The notes below the pieces were generated by a model that searched no databases, was not told the DNA's origin, and saw nothing but the letters and a program-made list of their open reading frames with translations. DNA of 64,000 nucleotides from Dactylorhiza incarnata (lineage: Eukaryota > Streptophyta > Magnoliopsida > Asparagales > Orchidaceae), in contig JAWHQI010000004.1 in the NCBI GenBank assembly GCA_033032865.1, forward strand, positions 28,440,001-28,504,000, in the 5' to 3' direction. Every line of letters starts with the position of its first letter. Position 1 is the stretch's first letter. The position numbers and the translations under genes are program-made. Below, piece after piece: positions 33,622 through 45,503 of this stretch.

Positions 33622-35626
33622 TGTTAGAACCTAGTCTTAATTTGGATTAGGATCCCAACTCAAATAGGGGGAGATTGTTGGAACCTTAGTTTTGATTTGA
33701 GTTAAGATCCACCTTTAGTGTCTAAGTTTATATCATAACATATATTATAACTTAGATTAAATCCCATTAAGATAATAGGCTGAAAATAGATATATATTTA
33801 ATAGGCAGAAAATAAGAGAAAGATATATTTACATAAGTTCTCTGCGTTCGACGAACGTCCACCTGCGTTCGACGAACGGCGCTCTGCGCTCGATGAATGG
33901 TATTCATTCTGCGATCGACGAAATCCTACGGTTCAGCGTTCGATGATCCCGTCTCAGCGGTTCAGCGGTCGATGAACAGATCGTTTCAGCGATCGACGAA
34001 CAGACCCCGTCTCAGCGGTCGAAGAATTTGTCTAAGAGCAGTGCTCGACGATCAAAGCTCAACGCTCAACACTTTTGCTCAAGCTCAGCGCTCGACGCTT
34101 GTGCTCAAGCTCAGCGGTCGACACTTTTGCTCAAGCTCAGCGGTCGACGAATTTATCCAGGCTCAGCGGTCGATGAAAAGTTGCGTTTGACGAACTCAAA
34201 TCTGCGTTCGACGAACAGCTTAATACTTCAGCAGTCGACGAAATTATCCAGGCTCTGCGGTCGACGAATCATTCCGTTCAATGAACTCCAGTCTGCGTTC
34301 GATGAATATTCAGCAGATGTTCAGAACAGTGAATCAAATGTTCAGGTCGACGAATCAAATGATGAGGTCGACGAACTTGAAGCTCAGCTCGACGAAATAT
34401 CTGCAGTATTATTTTATATTATTCTCAGATCGACTAATATGCTGACAGATTTTATAAAGCAATATTTATTATTTCTATTTATATATTTATATATATATAT
34501 TGCTGATTTAACATTACAGCTGTTGAAGCATTAAATGCTATAGCCGTTTGGCAGAAATAATAAATGTTGTAGCCGTTGCAGCAAGCCAAAGACGGCAAGA
34601 TTTGTCTGCTCGAGGAATCAGAATTAAAGAGATATTATTACTTTCCTCTTCCGTCGGCAAGGATTCAAATCAGCCCAGGAAAGAGGACAATGGCTTTACA
34701 CGACAGCAGGAGACAACTCATCAATATAGCAGCACAGAAAAAAAGAAAGAAGAAGGCTGTCGAGAAAGAAATATATAGAAGAAGATCTACAGCAGATCAC
34801 ATCTCTCCATAGATATAACATCAATATATATCATATTGCTGTACAGATTATATATACAGAACGTATTATATTTGTTGTACGGAAAAAAAGAAGAAGAGAA
34901 ACAGAGGAGCAAAAAGAAGAAGCCGATCAAGATATATTATATCTTCTTTTTGCCTAACTCTTCTCTTGCAGATCATCTATATCCTGAGACACCAATCACC
35001 ATTATTTGCTCAGGATCAAAACTGCAAGAAGTAGAAAAGAGTATTTGCAATCTCGAGAAAGGAGCCCCATCCACAAGCTGTCATCAAACTAAATTAGACA
35101 GGGGGAGCTTTCTTCACCATCATCAGGATCCAAACACAACATCTCATCACGATCATCAAGAGTCTTCTCAGCAAAAAGAGAAGAACAATATATCTTTTCC
35201 CTTTTCTCCTTCCCATCTTGTAAAGGGTTAAAACTCACTTCAAAAGTTTACTCCCGGTGATAGGCCACCTTAGCAAAAACCTGCATCTTGGTTTTGAGCA
35301 CCTGATCAAAAGCCCTATGGTGTATGGACACCTGAACAAAATCACCTTGGTACGAGGGCACCTGATCAACAACCTCCTAGTGGATTCCTACCAGTGGGTA
35401 GAAGAGTATATGTACCCAGGTTGAGGGGAACTACTATATTTTCTTGTGTCATCTGGTTTGCTTGTTGGTTTGCTTGTTTTATTTCATGTTTTTATTTGCT
35501 ATGATTCTTATGCACTCTTACTGTTTGATTTTATTACTCAGCAAACACTTATATATACATATCATTATTTTGAAGTAAAACTTAAACAAGATCTTTTAAA
35601 ATAATTAAGAACTAACTCTCCTTTCA
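33622..35626 (+). repeat. 3' LTR of element G
   Basis: 2005 bp. Palindrome array at 33840-34440, leader units at about 35295-35375. ORFs inside it (for example 34028-34534) are readings of the array and are not genes. Confidence 0.9.
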
Positions 35627-35631
35627 CAGTC

Positions 35632-36463
35632 TGAAAAGGAAACAATTTCAACTGTCATTTTGGATCTCTCTCTCAAGGCTCACAATACTGAAGACCGTTC
35701 TACAACGGCTCATTTATTGCCTAGAATAGAAAGAAGCAATAAAAGAAGACAACAAAAGCTTTCTTGGAAAGGATCGAGACAGTTGGTAGACGGGTCGACA
35801 ACAAATGAGGAAAGGAAGAGATATTGTCCAATGATATACCTTCTCAGGACATTCCATAAGAGGAAACAAACTCAAATTTGATACAAGGATAATAAATAGG
35901 AAGAAGGCAGAGAGAAAACATACAAAATTCATTACAATTTCTTACGGCTGTGAATTAGGGCTCTCTCCTATTCTTCTTTCTACTGGAACCCTAAAAGAGA
36001 AAAATAGAAGATCTTCTCTCACTATCTCTCTCAGATCAGAAGAACAAGGCTGCTTCTTATCACTACTATACAGCACCCAGATCTCAATAGAAGAAAAGCA
36101 GAACAGGATCTGAAGCTCATAATCCTTGCAAAACATCACTATCAAAAGCAAGGATTAATTATTCACAGATCCAGAAAAGAGAAAACTGAAGCACAAGGCT
36201 TCACAGAATTCTGAGAACAGAATTCTATCTCTTCCTTTCTCTTCGTTCTTCACTTTCTCCTCAACTATAAAAGAGTTTTAAGAATCCCTCTTGCAAATGA
36301 TTCAGTGGCTCAAGATCTCCTTATCAAAAGATCTGATTGGTTCAAGATCTCCTTATCAAAAGATCCGGTTGGTTCATGATCTCCTTATCAAAAGATCAGT
36401 GGTTCTAAGAGTCTCCTTATCAAAAGACTCAGGCACAATGGTGCATTCCTACCAGGTGGTTTA
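35632..36463 (+). repeat. LTR F, second part
   Basis: Continues LTR F after G. Holds a four-fold tandem array at 36303-36430 of a roughly 34-nt unit (CTCCTTATCAAAAGATC core), in the expected leader position. Cut at 36463 by the next LTR. Confidence 0.65.
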
Positions 36464-37547
36464 TGTTGGGAATATGACCCTCAATGTTCCCTTGATTTGA
36501 AGAGGCTTCACACTCAATGCTAAGTACAAGTTGAATTTGATAAACCCCATTTCATATCATGACTATGCAGGGTTAGGTCATACCAGGGTATGTAATGAGT
36601 TCAGTTGGCTAGCTGCCAAAACCGCTGAGACGAGCTTTCAGTCTCAGCTGAACTGCTGGGACAAGGTCAGGAGCCACTGAGAAGGAGTCTGGACCAGCTG
36701 AGATGCGGATAAGGAAAATCCGCTGAGACAATTGTCTGTCTCAGCGGATCCGCTGAGATGGGACACATGCAGTTGATGAGACAGGAGGCTGTCTCGGCCC
36801 AACCGCTGAGACAGATTCAAATAAGCAGACAGGCTTTACTTTTGGCGCAACACCTGTAAAGCAGGAAATGATGTTCCAATCACTCCCATGATGTGTCAGG
36901 AGTACATTTGATAGCCGTTGAAATACAAGGGCAGTATAAAATGAAGTATTAGGGCTTTGTAAAAAGACTTACTCTCCAGCACACAAAAGAAGAACAAGAT
37001 TACTGTTCCATTTTCGGCATCCAAGAAAGCTTTCACTTCCTGTTTCCTGAAGCTGCAAGGAGAGAATATATTGCTCCTCTTGAACCACTGAAGGTAGAGC
37101 AAGTTGATCCTCACTGTTTCTCTGAAGAAAAGGATCAGAAGAATCAAAGTTGAGGCCATTGGACTCATCCCAGATTCAAGATTGCCACAACAGTTGTTCA
37201 GCAACAGAAGATTAAGTTTATTCTATCTTCTTTTGTAATCATACATTATTATTACTGTAGGAACTTAACAGTTCTGAGTGGTAGGGCATCTTTGCCTGAG
37301 GAAGTAGGGTTGTCTAGCCTGAGAAGTAGAGCTGATAGGTCAGCTTGAGAGTAGGATCGGTGTGTGATCTGAGGTAGGGCTGTTGAGCCTGAGGTAGGGT
37401 TGTTGAGCCTGAGATAGGGTTGTTGAGCCTGAGGAAGGGTTTGTGAAAACCTGAGAGATCCTGAGGGATCTGTGTTGTAAGATCTTGGAGATGAGTTTGG
37501 AGGTGTTGGCCTTATCTAACTCATTTTTAGAAAGGTGAAGGGGGAAA
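36464..37547 (+). repeat. Partial LTR of the E family, plus orientation
   Basis: Starts TGTTGGGAATATGACCC; same U3 palindromes (CTCAGCGGATCCGCTGAG at about 36738-36756) and the same GTAGGGTTGTTGAGCCTGAG tandem array (37262-37440) as the E LTR at 23957-25318. Cut at 37547 by the LTR of H. Confidence 0.85.
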
Positions 37548-38708
37548 TGTTGAAAAACTTGAGGTCCGGAGGTGAAGTAAAATGCGGAAACACTTCACAA
37601 ACCTTTCCACAAGTGTAGCACAACAATGACAATGGGAAGACCGAATATTGCTATGGTATTAACTATCTCTTTACAATTCGAGGTATACATGGCGAGACAT
37701 GATTCATAAGAATCACGGAGGAGAGAAGCACAAAACACAAAATACAAGCTGTTGCGACCTGACAACTTGAGACCGCCAGACCGCGCGAACAGACAACCCA
37801 GACGGATAACCCCTGAGATCGCGCGAACAGAGCACAAGCCGCACCTGTCAGACCGCAACCACAGACCGCCCGACCACTCCTTGATCGCCCAGACTGCACG
37901 ATCTTGACCACAGAAGAACCCACGAACACTGAACAAAGAAACTGCTACTGCTGCAGACCGCAACTCAAGATCGCCTGGCCTCTTAAGACCGCCTGATCAA
38001 CTGATTCCACTGCACAGACCTAGAACACCTAAACACAGTCCGCCCGGACTGGTTTATTCAAAGCTGGAAGAAAGGAGACAAGCTGACCGCGAGCTGCTAG
38101 CCGCTAACCTGCGAACACACAAAATAGTCAGTCAAAATCTCAGACCGCGCGACCTCAAATTGAGACCGGCATAATCAAGCCAACTTTGGTTCTTACAGTT
38201 CTCAATATGAATGACGGGCCCTGAACCCCTATTTATAGGCAAGTAGATGGATGTCGTCACCGCACAAGCTGGGATACAATAACCGCCTACCAGATCACGA
38301 GCGGTCTCACAAAATAGACTGCCCGAGCTCAGCAAAGCTAAAAGCTCCTTATTAAACCATACGGTTATCGCAAACCGCCAGGTTACCACTATCTCCTGAA
38401 AAAAGATCGCCCTGTCTTATTGCAAAAGCAAAGAACTTCTTCAGTAACCAGACCGACTAGAACAATACGTCAGACCGCCCGGTCACTGCAAGAAGGCAGA
38501 CCTACTTGAACACCTTGCTGACTTGAACAAATCGCCAGAACACCCTGCGCGAGCTGCTTTGATAAACATGTGGTCTCCCAGGTTAGACCGCTCAGATCAG
38601 ACCAACTGAGCAGAACCTGCCAGAGCACCAGCACAGACTGCGCGGTCTCTACCGTCTCCAACCTCCAGACCGCCCAGCACTATTCCACTTCCACATTAAA
38701 ATTTAACA
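37548..38708 (-). repeat. 3' LTR of copia H
   Basis: 1161 bp, TGTTAAATTT at 38708 to ...TTCAACA at 37548 on the minus strand. AGACCGCCCGGTC-type repeats throughout (37750-38690). TATA box GCCTATAAATAGG at 38228-38240. Preceded by the tract AAGGGGGAG. The pol stop codon (TGT TAA) lies inside the first LTR bases. Confidence 0.85.
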
Positions 38709-40064
38709 CTCCCCCTTGAAGTGGGAAGTGGAAGTCAGCCCAAGCAAACTCCGCAACTGACCAAATGGTCCCTTCGACAACGGCTTAGTAAATATGTCAG
38801 CAACATTCTCCTTGCTCTGCACATGCTCCAGAGTCAGAGATCCATCCAACACCTTCTCACGAATGAAATGGTGATGAATCTCTATGTTCTTCGTACGCAC
38901 ATGACAAACTGGATTATTCACCAGTTTGAGAGCACTCTCATTAACACCACGTAGCAGAGTAGGACCTCGCACCTCCCTATGAATGTCCTCCACAAGCATC
39001 CTAAGCCAGATGGCTTCCTGAGTCGCCAAAGCCAAAGCTTTGAATTCCGCTTCCGTGGTAGAGACAGACACTGAATCCCGCTTCTTGTTGCACCATGATA
39101 TAGTTGTAGAGCCTGTCATAAAGACATATCCAGACGTCGATCTCCGATCATCCGAATCCCCTCCATAATCAGCATCCATGTACCCGTGTAAGCAAAATCC
39201 TGAATCTCTCCCGTAGAAGAGACCCAAATCTGAGGTGGATTTGACATACTTCAAGATACTCCTAGCCGCCACAAGAGGAGGTTTCTGAGGCTCTGCCATA
39301 AACCGACTCACCCTGCCAACTGCATAAGCAATATCTGGCCTCGTGATCGTCACGTATATCAAGCTTTCGACCAAAGCCCGGAACACCATAGGATCGGTAA
39401 GAACCTTCCCTTCATCTCCTCGAAGATGAACTCCAACCTCCGGTGGAGTAGAGCTGCTTTCCCCCCTTCCATAATGAACCTCTTCACGATTTGATCCTCA
39501 TAGCCCTTTTGGGAAACAAGCATCCCGCTCTCTTTCCTCTCCACTTCGAGCCCAAGGAAATGGTGGAGCTCACCCAAATCCTTCATCTCAAATTTGATAG
39601 CTAGCTCAGCATGAAGCCTAGATACCTCCACTTCAGAATTCCCCGTGACGATCATATCGTCAACGTAAAGCAGCAACAAGACCTGAAGATCCCCCATCTT
39701 CTTTACGAATAAGCTTGAATCTGAATCAGAAGCAAAGTATCCGCAGAACTGGTAATATTCTGCGATCTTCCCGTACCACGGCCGAGGAGCTTGCTTCAAG
39801 CCGTAAAGAGCCTTCTTGAGCTTGCAAACATATCTTGGGTGCTCTTAGGATACATAACCAGGTGGCTGATCCATGAAGATATCCTTATCAATCTTGCCAT
39901 ATAAGAAAGCGTTGTTCACGTCGAGTTGCCAAATCTTCCACCCTTGGCAAGCTGCCAATGCGACCACCACCCGGACGGAAGTCATCTTGGCAACGGGGCT
40001 AAACGTTTCTTCATAATACTACCCATACTTTTGAGAGAAACCTCGAGCTACAAGGCGAGCCTTA
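38703..40064 (-). pseudogene. Copia H pol: reverse transcriptase and RNase H, 3' part
   Basis: Minus strand. RT with [14 protein letters not shown] and LLYVDDMIVTG (39799-39359), a frameshift near 39400, then TRPDIAYAVGRVSRFM, DADYGGDSDDRRSTSGYVF and RNase H (STTEAEFKALALA) to IFTKPLSKGPFGQLRSLLGL and the stop at 38703, inside the LTR. The upstream RT (AFLYGKIDKDIF region) is broken by a stop near 39850. Split at 40064 by element B; the reading continues at 49765-49814. Not Sirevirus-like: no ORF after pol, and the purine tract is read as pol codons. Confidence 0.87.
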
Positions 40065-41240
40065 TGTTGGAGCATGTGTTTCACACTCTTCCGGTTTGAT
40101 AATAACAAAATCCCGTTTGTATTTGATTCTACTTTTATTGATGGTGTGCAGGTAACAGGTATGAGATGTTCACAATTCTGCTGGAGCTCAATTTGAATGT
40201 ATGAAAATTTCGATGTCGGAATTTTCCGACAGCTACTGTCGCCCAGGAGACAGCAGAGAAGTTACAACAACTGCCCGCACGACAGCACGACGAACAGCAG
40301 TTTTGCGCTGTCAGAATTCCGACAGCGATGTCGCCCAGGCTACAGCACGGAAGTTACAGCAACTTACCGCACGACAGCACTACGTGCGGCAGTTTAGCGC
40401 TGTCGGAATTCCGACAGTGATGTCGCCCAAGCGATAGTGAAAATCTATATATTGGCTCATTTTGTTCGTGCATTCCAAGTATTGAGAAATTCAAGTCCCT
40501 TCCTGAGTGCATACGAACCAGAGAGCTCTAGAAACTCATCAACTCCCATTTGTGCTTAGAAGGTTTGAGATTGAAGACGAGATCGGACGCGCTTCTACAT
40601 CAACGATCATCTCGAGGCTTCAACCTTCCTTTCAAAGATCTGAATTTCTAGGGAGTTCTTCATTTCATTTTGTATTTTCATTTATATACATTTCACTTTG
40701 CATTGGTAGGGAAATCGTCTCCGTGTGCGTGACGTCTAAGTCCTTGCGTGGCTTAGGCGAAAATCGCTTCCTTGTGTGGAGCGTCCAAGTCCTTGCGTGG
40801 CTTGGTGGGAAATTGTGGCCTTGTGTGCTACGTCTAGATCTTGGGAAGATCTAGAGGATAGGCTTGGGCTTGGTCTAGGGAGAGACAAGTGATAGCCTTC
40901 CGATCCTTGGGAGAAGGATTGGTAAACACAAATTGTAAAAGGTTTATTATCATATTTGTGCCTTGATCTTAAGCATTGTTAAGATCATATTATTTGTATG
41001 TGAATTTCATGATTATAAAATTATGACTTTTTCTTTAATTGAAAATATGGTTGCTTAATCTTTAACTTAGAAATTTGTGTTTGAATTAATTTAAAAATTA
41101 CATTGGTTTGAAATTTTTTTTTGAAAAGTAAAATTTGTTGTAAAATTCTTAAGTAAAAAATCGTATCTTTTAAAAGGCCCTTATTCACCCCCCCCCCCCC
41201 CCCCCCCCCCCCCCCTCTAAGGGCGCCACAAGATCCAACA
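40065..41240 (+). repeat. 5' LTR of element B
   Basis: 1176 bp. Palindromes TGTCGCCCAGGCGACA and CTGTCGGAATTCCGACAG at 40225-40440, then TATA box (TATATA, 40446-40451). A 28-base C run at 41188-41215. Confidence 0.92.
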
Positions 41241-41242
41241 CG

Positions 41243-41254
41243 TGGTATCAGAGG
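41243..41254 (+). other. Primer binding site of element B
   Basis: TGGTATCAGAGG, 2 nt after the LTR end; initiator tRNA-Met type. Confidence 0.85.
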
Positions 41255-41289
41255 TAGTTTACTCCAAAATAGTTTTACCACCGGGAGTA

Positions 41290-43260
41290 ATGGCGCACAA
41301 CGATCACACATTCGTTGAGGGGCAGGGAATTAGTAGGCCACCACTTTTTACGGGTACAGACTATAACTATTGGAAAACCCGAATGCGGTGTTTTCTAATA
41401 GCTCTCGACATGGATGTTTGGAATATGGTCGAGACGAGTTATACTTCCCCAACATATGATGTAGGAAATGTAATAATGGACAAACCCAAAGACAAGTGGG
41501 ATGACAATGATAAATTAAAATGTAAAAACAATGCAAAAGCCATGAATGCTTTATTTTGCTCACTAGATCGCACTAAATTTAATAGAGTTTGTGCTTGTGA
41601 TACTGCATATGAAATTTGGAATCTTTTAGAAATCACTCATGAAGGTACTTCGCAGGTAAATGATTCAAAGCTATTTCAACTAGAGTCAGAATTCGAAAGA
41701 TTCAAAATGGATGTGGATGAAGAAATTGATACAATGTACACACGATTCACTAAAATCGTGAACGATTCAAAGGTGCTGGGTAAGGTTTTCTCCAATGGAG
41801 ATTTAGTAAGGAAAATCTTAAGATCACTTCCCCCGAAGTTCAATCCTAAAGTGACTGCAATCTCTGAGTCACATGATCGTAATACCTTACAATTGGAGAG
41901 CCTCATTGGAAATCTGAAAACTCATGAGGTGGAGTTGAAAATCCAAAGCCAAGAGTACAATTTGGAGCCCAAAAAGAAGAGTTTGGCGTTGAAATCAAGA
42001 AGGGAAGTTGAGACTGAATCTGAAGAAAGTGAGGAAGATGAGGAAGGACTATTTGTGAGGAACTTTAAAAAGTTTATGAGAAATCCGGAGAGGAGAAATT
42101 CATTTAAAATATTTTTCAAAAAGAACGATTTTGTCTACCGAAAAGGCAAAGGAAAAATGGAGAATGAAGAGGAGCGTCCGCTACCGGAGTGCTACCATTG
42201 CAAGAAGATTGGTCATATCAGAAGCAAGTGCCCAAAGTATCTGAAAGAGCAAAAAGCAAAGAGGCACTATAAAAGTTACAAGAAGAAAGTGTTAAAGGCA
42301 GAGACTTGGGATGATTCTTCGTCTAGTGAAGAAAGTGATTCCTCAACACAGGAGGAAGAGGAAGCAAATGTCTGCTTGATGGGGAAAGAAAATGCATCAT
42401 CTGACGATGATTGCAGTGTCCAAAGCGACACTGAGGTAACTCCTCCATCTTATGATGATTTATATTCTGAATTTATGAAAACATGCAAATTTTTGGATAA
42501 ATGCCTAAAGGAAATTGATTTTTTAAAGTCTGAAAATAAAGGTCTTTTAAAAGTGAACAAAAAATTATCAAATGAGTTGAAAACTATTGAGAAAGAGAAG
42601 GTAACTTGTCAAGAGTGTGATCACTCTTCGACAAGGATAAAAGAACTTGAAAATACTATTTCTATGTCCGATCAAAAAATTGATTTACTTGAAAAAGAGA
42701 AAAAGGACTTAGAAAAAGTTGTTAAAACCTCTCATTCTCAATTAGAGAATTATAAGAAAAATGTTGCAAATAGATGTGGCATGATAGTAAAAGAAAATTC
42801 AATTTTAAAGTCCAAAGTAAATGAGTTGAACATGGCAATTAGAAAATTTGGTGTTGGAAAAAAATCTCTGGATATGATTTTAGCCAACCAATGCCATGGG
42901 ACAGCAAAATTTGGGCTAGGATACATTTCTGGAAGCTCTGGAAGCTGTCGGAAATTTCCGACAGCTGATGTCGGAACCAGCGACAGCTCCAGGTTCAGAA
43001 AACCTATTTTTCAAAATGAAAATTTTTCTAAGTCCACACATAAAGATGTTTCCACCAGCAAGAGTCCAGAGAAACCATTGAAAAATGGTTCCTCACCATT
43101 CATTGTATGTGCCAAATGTCATCGATTTGGTCACATCTCAGGCTCATGTTGGAAGAAAGGAAAAGTTAATGTTAAACAAATCTGTTTACCTAAGGCGTCC
43201 ACCTATACAATGAGATTGACCACTTGGGTAACCAGATCTTTACTCTCATCATCTTTTTAG
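41290..43260 (+). CDS. Gag of element B, intact
   Basis: 656 codons, start MAHNDHTF chosen because the ATG at 41242 overlaps the primer site. N-terminal capsid-type domain (residues 1-230, LFTGTDYNYWKTRM, EIWNLLEITHEGT, LRSLPPKFNPKV). First zinc knuckle CYHCKKIGHIRSKC at 301-314. Acidic Ser/Glu block at 340-390. Long Lys/Glu coiled coil (about 400-530). KFGLGY near 545 is followed by about 18 residues encoded by the family palindromes (42947-42990). Second finger CAKCHRFGHISGSC at 607-620. It ends with TAG, and the protease follows in the same frame. Role: particle assembly and RNA packaging. Confidence 0.88.
   Translation: MAHNDHTFVEGQGISRPPLFTGTDYNYWKTRMRCFLIALDMDVWNMVETSYTSPTYDVGNVIMDKPKDKWDDNDKLKCKNNAKAMNALFCSLDRTKFNRVCACDTAYEIWNLLEITHEGTSQVNDSKLFQLESEFERFKMDVDEEIDTMYTRFTKIVNDSKVLGKVFSNGDLVRKILRSLPPKFNPKVTAISESHDRNTLQLESLIGNLKTHEVELKIQSQEYNLEPKKKSLALKSRREVETESEESEEDEEGLFVRNFKKFMRNPERRNSFKIFFKKNDFVYRKGKGKMENEEERPLPECYHCKKIGHIRSKCPKYLKEQKAKRHYKSYKKKVLKAETWDDSSSSEESDSSTQEEEEANVCLMGKENASSDDDCSVQSDTEVTPPSYDDLYSEFMKTCKFLDKCLKEIDFLKSENKGLLKVNKKLSNELKTIEKEKVTCQECDHSSTRIKELENTISMSDQKIDLLEKEKKDLEKVVKTSHSQLENYKKNVANRCGMIVKENSILKSKVNELNMAIRKFGVGKKSLDMILANQCHGTAKFGLGYISGSSGSCRKFPTADVGTSDSSRFRKPIFQNENFSKSTHKDVSTSKSPEKPLKNGSSPFIVCAKCHRFGHISGSCWKKGKVNVKQICLPKASTYTMRLTTWVTRSLLSSSF
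43258..43260 (+). promoter_or_regulatory. Single in-frame TAG between gag and pol of element B
   Basis: The codons run TTT-TAG-GTG-TGC, and the frame is open on both sides. The same arrangement (TTC-TAG-ATG-TGC) occurs in element C at 53206-53208. Possible stop-codon readthrough site; inferred. Confidence 0.5.
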
Positions 43261-45223
43261 GTGTGCGTGCAGGCTAGGAACAAGGAAGACGTGTGGTATT
43301 TGGACTCTGGATGTTCAAAACACATGACGGGCGATAAATCAAAGTTCCTTAGCCTGGAGATGAAGAAAGGTGGAACAATGAAATTTGGAGATAATGGCAA
43401 GGGTAAAGTCAAAGGCATTGGAGTAGTAGGTAATGAGAAAAATAAAGAAGATGTGGAACAAAATCTAAGGAAAAATGATGATGATGATGATGATGATGAT
43501 GAAGAAGAAAAAGTAGAGAAAGAAGAAGAAAAAGATTGTGAAGAAGAAGAACAACAAGGATATGTACCTCCAACCGAGCTAAGGTTATCAAAAGATCATC
43601 CGCAAGAATTTGTTATTGGAGAACCATTAAGTGGGGTACGTACACGTTCTAGTTTTCATGAAAGTTTCTCAAATTTATGTTTTGTCTCAAATATAGAACC
43701 AAAAGATGTTGCCACCGCTTTAAATGATGAATCTTGGTTTCTAGCTATGAATGAAGAACTTAATCAATTTGAAAGAAATAAAGTTTGGATTCTTGTTGAT
43801 AGACCTAGTGATCATCCAGTGGTAGGAGTCAAATGGATTTTCAAAAACAAATTAGATAGTGACTCTAGGGTCACTAGAAACAAAGCTAGGCTTGTAGCGA
43901 AAGGATATAATCAAATTGAAGGGGTAGATTTTGATGAAATATTTGCACCCGTAGCACGATTGGAAGCAGTTAGAATTTTTGTTGCATTTGCTAGTCATAA
44001 AAGATTTAAATTATTGCAAATGGATATTAAAACTGCATTTTTAAACGGGTTGATTAAAAAAAGTTTATGTTGAACAACCCCCAGGATTTCTAAATGAAAA
44101 ATTTCCTAATCGCGTATATAGATTGTTAAAAGCTTTGTATGGTTTAAAACAAGCACCACGAGCATGGTATGATAGAACGACTATATACTTATTACAAAAT
44201 GGTTTTAAAATGGGTGGTGTTGATTGTACACTCTTCATTAAGCAAGTAGATGATGATTTAATTGTTTTACAAATTTATGTTGATGATATTATTTTTGGAT
44301 CCATTAATGAAGAGTTGTGTAATTATGTTGTAAAAATGATGGAAAGTGAATTTGAGATGAGTATGGTAGGAGAATTAAAATTTTTCTTAGGATTTCAAAT
44401 TATTCAAAAACATGATGGAGTTTTTATTAACCAATCAAAATATATTCATGATGTTTTAAAACGATTTGGATTTGAAAATCTAAAATAAGCAAATACTCCT
44501 ATGAGTGTATCTTTAAAATTAGGAAAAGATGAAAATGGAATATCAATAGATCAAACTTTATATAGAGGCATGATAGGTTCACTTTTATATTTAACTGCTT
44601 CTAGACCGAATATTATGTTTTCAGTTTGTTTATGTGCTAGAATTCAAGCCGATCCCAAAGAATCACATTTAAAAGCGGTAAAAAGAATTTTTAGATATTT
44701 AATTGGCACATCTAAACTTGGTTTGTGGTATCCTCATAGCGATGATTTTACTCTTTTTGGCTATTTTGATTCTGATTATGCCGGTTGTTCACTAGATAGG
44801 AAAAGCACTAGTGGCACTTGTCACTTTTTAGGCCCTTCACTCATTTCGTGGTTGAGTAGGAAATAGAATTATGTTGCCCTCTCAACCACCGAGGCCGAAT
44901 ACATCGCACTTGGTAGTTGTTATGCACAAGCTCTTTGGATGAAACAAACTTTAGAAGACTTTAACATTAAACAACAAACAATATAGCTATGGTGTGATAA
45001 CAAAAGTGCAATTCATTTAACTTACAACCAGGTTCATCACTCTAGGTCTAAACATATTGATGTTAGGCATCATTTTATAAGAGACCACATTAAAAATAAT
45101 CAGATTAAAATTTCATTTATAGGCACGGATAATCAACTAGCAGATATATTGACTAAACCGTTACCGGATTCCCGTTTTTCTATGCTTAGGCTAGAATTGG
45201 GAATCCTAGACATTTCACAATGA
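43261..45223 (+). pseudogene. Pol of element B: protease, RT and RNase H, integrase lacking
   Basis: Protease motif [13 protein letters not shown] near 43291. After GVVGNE (about 43435) the frame goes straight into an Asp/Glu run (43476-43520) and the connector YVPPTELRL...[13 protein letters not shown]; the pre-integrase and DDE core found in C (53390-54500) are missing, yet the frame stays open to 44073. RT follows with [17 protein letters not shown], a frameshift at an A run near 44060, [20 protein letters not shown], then a stop near 44488, and RNase H to LGILDISQ at 45223 with two further stops (44864, 44985). Nonfunctional as it stands. Confidence 0.85.
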
Positions 45224-45436
45224 TTATATCACTACTTATGACCTATAAAATTAAAAATATCACAAAACCTATACACTTTAAAAAGAAAAACTACATTTTA
45301 AATCAAACCATAGAATTTGAATGACTTAAGAAAATTTTCACATCATTAATATTATATAAAAATTGTTCCAGAAAAACAGTAGAAATCAACATAAGCTTAA
45401 GTTCATTAATAGAAAATGAAATCTGGGCAAGTTCAC

Positions 45437-45476
45437 TATCGCCCAGGCAACAGTGGATGTCAGAAAATTTCGACAT
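45437..45476. repeat. Post-pol palindrome block of element B
   Basis: CTATCGCCCAGGCAACAG and GATGTCAGAAAATTTCGACATC, matching the LTR palindromes, 215 nt after the pol stop and just past the 3' end of the antisense ORF. C has an equivalent block at 56430. Confidence 0.75.
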
Positions 45477-45503
45477 CAGTCAGAAGCAGCACCCTGCTGA
45501 AAA

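Larger units (their letters stand above)
30290..35626 (+). mobile_element. Element G: non-autonomous Ty1/copia
   Basis: Long LTRs (30290-32298 and 33622-35626, about 2.0 kb each) flank 1.3 kb with one broken short gag. Target duplication CAGTC at 30285-30289 and 35627-35631. The LTR starts TGTTAGAACC, 54 bp upstream of a second TGTTGGAACC that matches the start of element A LTRs. LTR differences are concentrated at CpG sites of the palindrome array. Closely related to A, with the same gag deletion. Confidence 0.9.

Noticed and set aside
34028..34534. 168-codon ORF in the G 3' LTR
   Set aside because: It reads through the palindrome array; the SSRRS/DEF repeats are artefacts of TCGACGAA units.
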